This document shows positions 7,021-10,976 of a stretch of DNA of 10,976 nt, piece after piece; position 1 is the first letter of the stretch; each line of letters starts with the position of its first letter. The stretch is from Chloroflexi bacterium UBA6077 (GTDB taxonomy: Bacteria > Chloroflexota > UBA6077), in assembly GCA_002436065.1 (NCBI GenBank), contig DIXP01000051.1, positions 973-11,948 on the forward strand, read 5' to 3'. Both the position numbers and the translations under genes were made by a program. Below the pieces are notes generated by a model, which worked only from the letters and a program-made list of their open reading frames with translations, was not told the DNA's origin and made no database searches.

Positions 7021-7998
7021 ATGACGGTGTTAATCACCGGCGGGAGTGGCGTCGTGGGGCTTCATACTGCTCGCGCCATGGCTGAATCGGGCGAGGATGT
7101 AGTTGCCTATTCGATCCCCGCTGCGCCACCCGCTCCAGGGCTGGTTCTGGGCAACCTTGCGCCGCGGGTGCGCTTCGTGGAAGGCGACGTTCGGGACTTC
7201 GATCGGATGCGCGATACGGTCGAGAGGTACAATGTAGTAGGCATCATTCACGCGGCGGCACTGACCGGCGAGGCCCAGGCGCGCGCACGGCCCCATGAAA
7301 CGTTTACCGTCAATGTCGGCGGGACCGGCAACGTTCTCGAAGTCGCGCGGCTCGCCAAAATGAGGAGGGTGGTGCTTATCGGGTCATCTTCCGAATACGG
7401 CCGGCGGGAGGACTTGCGGCCGATCGGTGAGGAGGAAGTGAACGTCGACGGGTTGTACTCGGAGACGAAGTTCCTCGGATACCGGCTCGGCCAGCGGTAC
7501 GGTGCGCTGTTCGGGCTCGACGTGTTGACCGCGAGGCTGAACTCGGTGTATGGCCCCAACACCCGCTTCAACCCGCTGCGGGGGCTGGTTGGCAATACCT
7601 TGATCGCTCACCTTTGCCGCGCGGTTGCGCGGAACGAGAGTGTTGCGCTCGAAGGCGGAGGTGACTATCCTCGCGGCTGGACCTACGCGGCTGATGCAGC
7701 TCGAGGCCTCTGCCTGGCATACCTGGCAGAGGCGCCGAGACACCGAGTGTACAATATCGCCTCTGGCCGGTTGTACACCGTCGCGGAGGTAGTAGACTCG
7801 ATTCGACGGGTCGAGCCACGAGCCAGCATCAGTGTCGGCCCGGGATGCTGGGAGGACGATCCCTTCCAGGCGGGCAGCTTGCGGGGTCCTCTAGACATCA
7901 GCCGGGCGCGTGATGACCTCGGGTACGCCCCGGTGTACGAACTCGACGAGGGTATCCGTGCCTATATCGACTGGTGGCGGCGCCTGGAAACGGACTGA
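7021..7998 (+). CDS. NAD-dependent epimerase/dehydratase-type extended SDR
   Basis: A 325-residue extended short-chain dehydrogenase. The frame is open from an ATG at 6955, but the start at 7021 is chosen because GGAGGAGG (about 7006-7013) precedes it by about 7 nt and the protein then begins directly with the nucleotide-binding strand, MTVLITGGSGVVG (Gly-rich motif at residues 7-13). Other marks are FVEGDVRDFD (55-60 region, adenine ribose side), HAAALTGE, NVGGTGNVLE, the catalytic Ser in GSSSEYG (121-127) and the Y146-x-x-x-K150 pair in YSETK. RLNSVYGP, GWTYAADAARGLCLAY and YNIASGRLYTVAEVVDSI match the sugar epimerase/dehydratase branch. Such enzymes act on nucleotide sugars, but members embedded in catabolic operons often oxidise or epimerise other hydroxy compounds. 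It lies 190 nt after the flavoprotein and 77 nt before tctB, on the same strand, consistent with one operon. The exact substrate is unknown. Confidence 0.9.
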   Translation: MTVLITGGSGVVGLHTARAMAESGEDVVAYSIPAAPPAPGLVLGNLAPRVRFVEGDVRDFDRMRDTVERYNVVGIIHAAALTGEAQARARPHETFTVNVGGTGNVLEVARLAKMRRVVLIGSSSEYGRREDLRPIGEEEVNVDGLYSETKFLGYRLGQRYGALFGLDVLTARLNSVYGPNTRFNPLRGLVGNTLIAHLCRAVARNESVALEGGGDYPRGWTYAADAARGLCLAYLAEAPRHRVYNIASGRLYTVAEVVDSIRRVEPRASISVGPGCWEDDPFQAGSLRGPLDISRARDDLGYAPVYELDEGIRAYIDWWRRLETD

Positions 7999-8075
7999 CA
8001 CGGTGGGGTTCCGGCTTTGGGCTTCGGCGTTGAAGTCGGCGGAGTACGCACAAGGTTGCGGCGGGAGTTGGAGAG

Positions 8076-8516
8076 ATGAAGGTAGATAGGATCGCAGGCA
8101 CCGTCTTCTTCCTGATCGGAGCGTTCATAGCTCGTGAAGGCACACAGCTCCCGTACACGTCCGGGCGTTCTCCAGGCGCGGGATTCCTTCCTCTGTGGTT
8201 GGGAATCGTCTTGATGCTGCTGTCAGTCGTGCTCCTCGCCTCCACCCGCAGGCCGAATGAGCCCTTCATCAAGGACGTGTCCGGCTTTCGCAAGGTGTGC
8301 CTGATTACTGCCTCGTTTCTGGTCTACATTTTCGCCCTAAGTTACCTCGGCCTTCTGCTCGCCCTGACGATTCTCCTAGCCTTTCTGATCGGCTGGGTGG
8401 AGCGCGGGCGATGGCAGGTATGGGTGAGCGTCGCGGGCCTCGGCAGCCTCAGCTGTTACCTCTTGTTCGAGGTTTGGCTGGGCGTGCCACTGCCTATCGG
8501 CATGTTCGGTATCTAG
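8076..8516 (+). CDS. tctB: TTT transporter small membrane subunit (TctB)
   Basis: A 146-residue protein with four predicted membrane segments: about residues 5-20 (IAGTVFFLIGAFIA), 35-56 (GFLPLWLGIVLMLLSVVLLA), a long pair over about 70-105 (VCLITASFLVYIFALSYLG and LLLALTILLAFLIGW), and 115-135. It ends in the family's typical LFEVWLGVPLPIGMFG. Length and topology match TctB. The early GRSPGAGFLP loop between the first two helices is also typical. The ATG at 8076 follows a GGGAG (8063-8067). It sits 44 nt upstream of tctA, the usual B-A order. It has no enzymatic role and forms the membrane complex with TctA, driven by an ion gradient in characterised members. Its TctC partner is the lipoprotein gene at 2984. 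Confidence 0.9.
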   Translation: MKVDRIAGTVFFLIGAFIAREGTQLPYTSGRSPGAGFLPLWLGIVLMLLSVVLLASTRRPNEPFIKDVSGFRKVCLITASFLVYIFALSYLGLLLALTILLAFLIGWVERGRWQVWVSVAGLGSLSCYLLFEVWLGVPLPIGMFGI

Positions 8517-8560
8517 GCGCACCGGTCACCGCTGGCTGGTTATCCTCGGAGGAGATGATA

Positions 8561-10081
8561 ATGGACACAGTACAGAACCTGGCACAGGGCTTCTTGATAG
8601 CGATCGAGCCAGGCAATTTACTGGCATGCTTCATCGGCGTTCTCGTCGGCACCCTGGTCGGTGTTCTGCCTGGTCTCGGTCCATCGGCTACTCTCGCCAT
8701 GTTGCTGCCCATTACCTACGGTATGGACGCTACTACCTCCATGATCATGTTGGCTGGCGTCTTCTATGGTGCAAAGTACGGCGGCGCCGTCACGTCGATC
8801 CTGGTCAACGTGCCGGGGGAGTCATCGTCGCTCATGACCTGTATGGATGGGTACCCATTGGCGAGAAAAGGGCGTGCCGGGCCTGCCCTCGGAATGGCTG
8901 CCATTGTCTCTTTCTTCTCGGGCACCGTGGGCGTTCTTGGTCTGATGCTATTGGCTCCTCCGCTGTCGGCCTTCGCTCTCAGCTTCGGACCTCCTGAGTA
9001 CTGCGCTCTCATGGTACTGGGGCTGACTCTGGTGATGCTCCTGGCTGGGAAATCGATGACGAAGGCGCTGATGATGGGTTGCCTCGGACTGGTGTTGTCC
9101 ATGAGTGGTACCGACATCATGTCGGGCGCCAGGCGCCTGACCTTCGACCAGATGTTCCTCTTGAGCGGGATTGACTTCGTCGTGGTAGCGATGGGACTCT
9201 TCGCTGTCAGCGAGATCATGCTCAATATCGAAGAGACCATGTCTGCCCAAATCTTCAAGGCACCTGGTAAGCTATCGGAACTCTTGCCGTCGCTCTCCGA
9301 CCTGAGGGAGTGCGGAGCGACTGTATTCAGAAGCACTATCATAGGCTTCCTGGTCGGTTGCGTGCCCGGAGGCAATACTACCGTTGCCACCTTCCTGTCC
9401 TACGGGGTCGCGAAGGCGGTCGCCAAGGACCCGGAGGTGTTCGGGACCGGCACAATGCGGGGGGTGGCGGCCGCTGAGACCGCCGACAACGCTGCGGTAA
9501 GCGGGGGACTCGTCCCGCTGTTGACTCTTGGAGTGCCCGGGATGGGATCCACCGCCATGTTGTTAGCGGCACTCATCATGGCTGGTGTAGAGCCAGGCCC
9601 TCTGCTGATGAAGCAGCGGCCGGAGTTCTTCTGGACCATCATTGCCAGCATGTATGTGGGCAACGTGATGCTGCTGATTATGAACCTTCCTCTGGTGCCC
9701 CTGTTTGCCAGCCTCTTGAGGATGCCCTACTACGTTCTCTACCCATTGGTGCTGGCCATATGCAGCATCGGCGTGTACAGCATAAACAACAACATTGCCG
9801 ACGTCTGGCTGATGGCCCTCTTCGGCATCGCAGGCTATGTGCTCAAGAAGGCGGATTTCCCTGCTGCCCCTGTGGTGCTTGCCCTGGTGCTCGGCCGAAC
9901 GATGGAGAAGACCTTCAGGCAGTCAGCCCTCCTCCTTGATGGGGATCTGACCATGTTCTTCCAAAGGCCGATCTCCGCTGTTCTCCTGATCCTGGCTCTG
10001 GTCATCCTTACCATTCCGATCACCCGCTGGATTCAGTCGCGGCGCCGTTCTGCGCAGGAGCAGGTTCTGAGCGATCCCTGA
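8561..10081 (+). CDS. tctA: TTT transporter large membrane subunit (TctA)
   Basis: A 506-residue polytopic membrane protein, full length for TctA, with roughly 10-12 hydrophobic segments. Family motifs are present in order: GVLPGLGPSATLAMLLPITY (about residues 34-53), YGGAVTSILVNVPGESSS (73-90), the second half-site CVPGGNTTVATFLSYGVAK (about 267-285), and ETADNAAVSGGLVPLLTLGV followed by PG (about 306-327). The repeated PG-rich loops reflect the two-fold internal repeat of the family. The frame is open back to 8297, but the extension overlaps tctB in another frame and lacks TctA features. ATG 8561 is preferred because GGAGGAG (8548-8554) lies 6 nt upstream; the ATG at 8555 directly abuts that site. 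The product is the substrate-translocating subunit, working with TctB and TctC. The Arg/Gln-rich C-terminus ends the operon-like series. Confidence 0.95.
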   Translation: MDTVQNLAQGFLIAIEPGNLLACFIGVLVGTLVGVLPGLGPSATLAMLLPITYGMDATTSMIMLAGVFYGAKYGGAVTSILVNVPGESSSLMTCMDGYPLARKGRAGPALGMAAIVSFFSGTVGVLGLMLLAPPLSAFALSFGPPEYCALMVLGLTLVMLLAGKSMTKALMMGCLGLVLSMSGTDIMSGARRLTFDQMFLLSGIDFVVVAMGLFAVSEIMLNIEETMSAQIFKAPGKLSELLPSLSDLRECGATVFRSTIIGFLVGCVPGGNTTVATFLSYGVAKAVAKDPEVFGTGTMRGVAAAETADNAAVSGGLVPLLTLGVPGMGSTAMLLAALIMAGVEPGPLLMKQRPEFFWTIIASMYVGNVMLLIMNLPLVPLFASLLRMPYYVLYPLVLAICSIGVYSINNNIADVWLMALFGIAGYVLKKADFPAAPVVLALVLGRTMEKTFRQSALLLDGDLTMFFQRPISAVLLILALVILTIPITRWIQSRRRSAQEQVLSDP

Positions 10082-10347
10082 GACCGGATGGGCAAGCAAT
10101 CCACTATGGACGACTGCCAATCGGCGGAATGAGCACGCGGCACTCGCGAGAGGAGCCATAGTGGGCCTGTCTCGACGTCATCACCCCGGACTATCAGTGG
10201 CTCAAGTGCCCTGGACATAGCTACTGGGGCAATGGCGATGCTGGCAGGGATTGGCTGCGAGTACTTTACCGCCAAACCATGTGCCAGTATCAGCCGTGAA
10301 CCATGCAGCCAGTACTGTGATCTCTTGGAACTGGAGCCGTACTACCG
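10082..10347. other. Spacer between tctA and the right-hand insertion sequence
   Basis: About 265 bp without a secure gene. A plus-strand frame after a TGA near 10130 reads through SALDIATGAMAMLAGIGCEY and FTAKPCASISREPCSQYCDL up to the insertion-sequence edge. It resembles the tail of some protein cut by the insertion, but has no clear start and no family I can name. Two similar short stretches, ACCATGTGCCAGTAT (about 10276-10290) and ACCATGCAGCCAGTAC (about 10301-10316), form an imperfect direct repeat. No obvious GC hairpin with a T-run terminates the tctA transcript here. Confidence 0.35.
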
Positions 10348-10976
10348 TGACAACTCAAATGAAGATGTTACCGGAGGCAGGGTTTTCGGAGTAGTTCCCT
10401 CAAATGAAAATGTTACCGGGGCTGGCCGTCTCCTCTCTGTGTCGTTGGTCCGTGCTCTTGAGGAAGAATGGCCTTCCCGGCCCCCGTCGTAGCCGTCGTA
10501 GGGGCTGTGGATAAGCGGGCAGGTCGCAAGCTGCCCACTTATCCACAGCCCTGGCCTTCGGGTCTCAGCATGCCACCGCTCCCAGCCGCTGGACCAGGCC
10601 AGGATTGCTTTCGGCTCCTCCCAGAGGGTCTCGATGAGTTGATGGATCTCCCGCCTCAGTTGCCGAGGGTTGGTTCGGGCGTACAGGCTTGTCAGTCTCG
10701 CCTGCTGGTCTGCGGTCAGCACCCCTGTGGCCAGCACTCGCTCATAGAGGGTCCTGGCCTCGTCGTACCGTTTGGTCACCTTTGACCCTTCCCGCTCCTT
10801 GCCCACCAGCTTCATTACCGGTTGATAGAAGTTGATGTAGAGTCGAAGGAGTTCGTAGACCCTTCTCAACTGTAGCAGAGCAGCAGCGCTCTCGTACCGG
10901 TCATAGCCGACGAACTGACGGACCACGGTCCAGTTCTTCTGCTCGATGTGAGCCTGGTCGTCCTTGTGGTAGGCCC
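10342..10976 (-). CDS. Transposase with integrase catalytic core, C-terminal part (runs off right edge)
   Basis: The minus-strand frame enters from the right edge reading AYHKDDQAHIEQKNWTVVRQ, then FVGYDRYESAAALLQLRRVY and ELLRLYINFYQPVMKLVGKE. This is the C-terminal end of the rve-type DDE catalytic core and the following domain found in a common group of IS transposases (IS481-like/ISNCY group). The Glu in AHIEQKN is the expected third acidic residue of the DDE triad; the first two Asp would lie beyond the window. After LIETLWEEPKAI the conserved part ends. The frame nevertheless stays open for about 90 more codons through the element's terminal repeats, stopping at a TAG complementary to 10342-10344, just outside the probable element edge. 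The true C-terminus may therefore be shorter in the intact parent element. It has no functional link to the transporter cluster. Confidence 0.85.
   Translation of the reverse strand, partial: AYHKDDQAHIEQKNWTVVRQFVGYDRYESAAALLQLRRVYELLRLYINFYQPVMKLVGKEREGSKVTKRYDEARTLYERVLATGVLTADQQARLTSLYARTNPRQLRREIHQLIETLWEEPKAILAWSSGWERWHAETRRPGLWISGQLATCPLIHSPYDGYDGGREGHSSSRARTNDTERRRPAPVTFSFEGTTPKTLPPVTSSFELSR
10354..10419. repeat. Two direct copies of a 21-nt terminal repeat of the insertion sequence
   Basis: Positions 10354-10374 and 10399-10419 are 20/21 identical, both starting CTCAAATGAA and ending ATGTTACCGG, differing by one G/A. The copies are in the same orientation with a 45-nt period. Repeated motifs near an element end commonly serve as multiple transposase-binding sites; that role is inferred here. 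Confidence 0.75.
10502..10551. repeat. Large near-perfect palindrome carrying two opposed DnaA-box sequences
   Basis: Arms 10502-10522 and 10531-10551 are inverted copies, 20 of 21 bp matching (one C/T difference at 10516 versus 10537), around an 8-nt loop GTCGCAAG. Each arm contains an exact DnaA-box consensus: TGTGGATAA at 10506-10514 and TTATCCACA at 10539-10547. It lies inside the insertion sequence, between the conserved transposase end and the terminal repeats, in the non-conserved tail of the reading frame. In RNA it would form a very stable hairpin, so it could also act as a transcription terminator-like structure, although no U-run follows. Confidence 0.8.

Larger units (their letters stand above)
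10348..10976 (-). mobile_element. Insertion sequence, 3' portion (right part outside window)
   Basis: The transposase frame and a pair of 21-nt repeats near its end define the terminal part of an insertion sequence. The probable edge is the TGACAACTCAAATG at 10348-10361, placed by the outermost repeat copy and the TG start. The other end is outside the window, so neither the terminal inverted repeat nor a target duplication can be verified. The insertion follows the transporter cluster by about 265 bp. Confidence 0.6.

Noticed and set aside
8297..8560. N-terminal extension of tctA from the upstream start at 8297
   Set aside because: It lies over tctB in another frame, has no TctA-like sequence and is preceded by no ribosome binding site, whereas 8561 has GGAGGAG at proper spacing.
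10354..10419. Possible start of a CRISPR array
   Set aside because: Only two copies of a non-palindromic repeat, located at an insertion-sequence end with no cas genes.

Overview
The window is a GC-rich bacterial segment (roughly 60% G+C by eye) holding a catabolic and transport cluster that reads left to right, flanked on both sides by pieces of insertion sequences. The host cannot be named from this sequence. Strong purine-rich ribosome binding sites, a lipobox on the transporter's binding protein and the type of right-hand transposase fit a GC-rich Bacillota or similar anaerobe-type bacterium; this is inference.

Layout. At 1-151 (minus) is the N-terminal end of a probable DDE transposase that leaves the window, followed by about 440 bp with no clear gene. 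A LysR-type regulator lies at 592-1557. About 1.4 kb of mostly non-coding DNA follows, with a decayed minus-strand gene interrupted by an in-frame TGA (1731-2165), a good candidate sigma-70 promoter (2502-2530) and a nested dyad (2816-2847). Then come six plus-strand genes: a tripartite tricarboxylate transporter (TTT) binding lipoprotein (TctC-like, 2984-3964), an amidohydrolase-2-type protein (4205-5068), a fumarate reductase/succinate dehydrogenase-type flavoprotein (5112-6830), an extended SDR of the NAD-dependent epimerase type (7021-7998), and the two TTT membrane subunits TctB (8076-8516) and TctA (8561-10081). After 10081 there is about 270 bp with no secure gene, and from about 10348 to the right edge an insertion sequence with its transposase on the minus strand.

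How the genes fit together. A complete three-part TTT transporter (TctC+TctB+TctA) is wrapped around three putative catabolic enzymes, with a LysR regulator in front. The simplest reading is a regulated uptake-and-conversion module for an unidentified organic carboxylate: TctC captures it outside, TctAB imports it, and the flavoprotein, SDR and amidohydrolase-like protein act on it inside. The substrate cannot be read from sequence. The amidohydrolase-like protein lacks most of the usual metal ligands, and the flavoprotein keeps the catalytic His/Arg residues but not the usual QFHP substrate-loop motif, so ordinary succinate/fumarate chemistry is not a safe assumption. The insertion sequences at both ends make this look like an accessory island.
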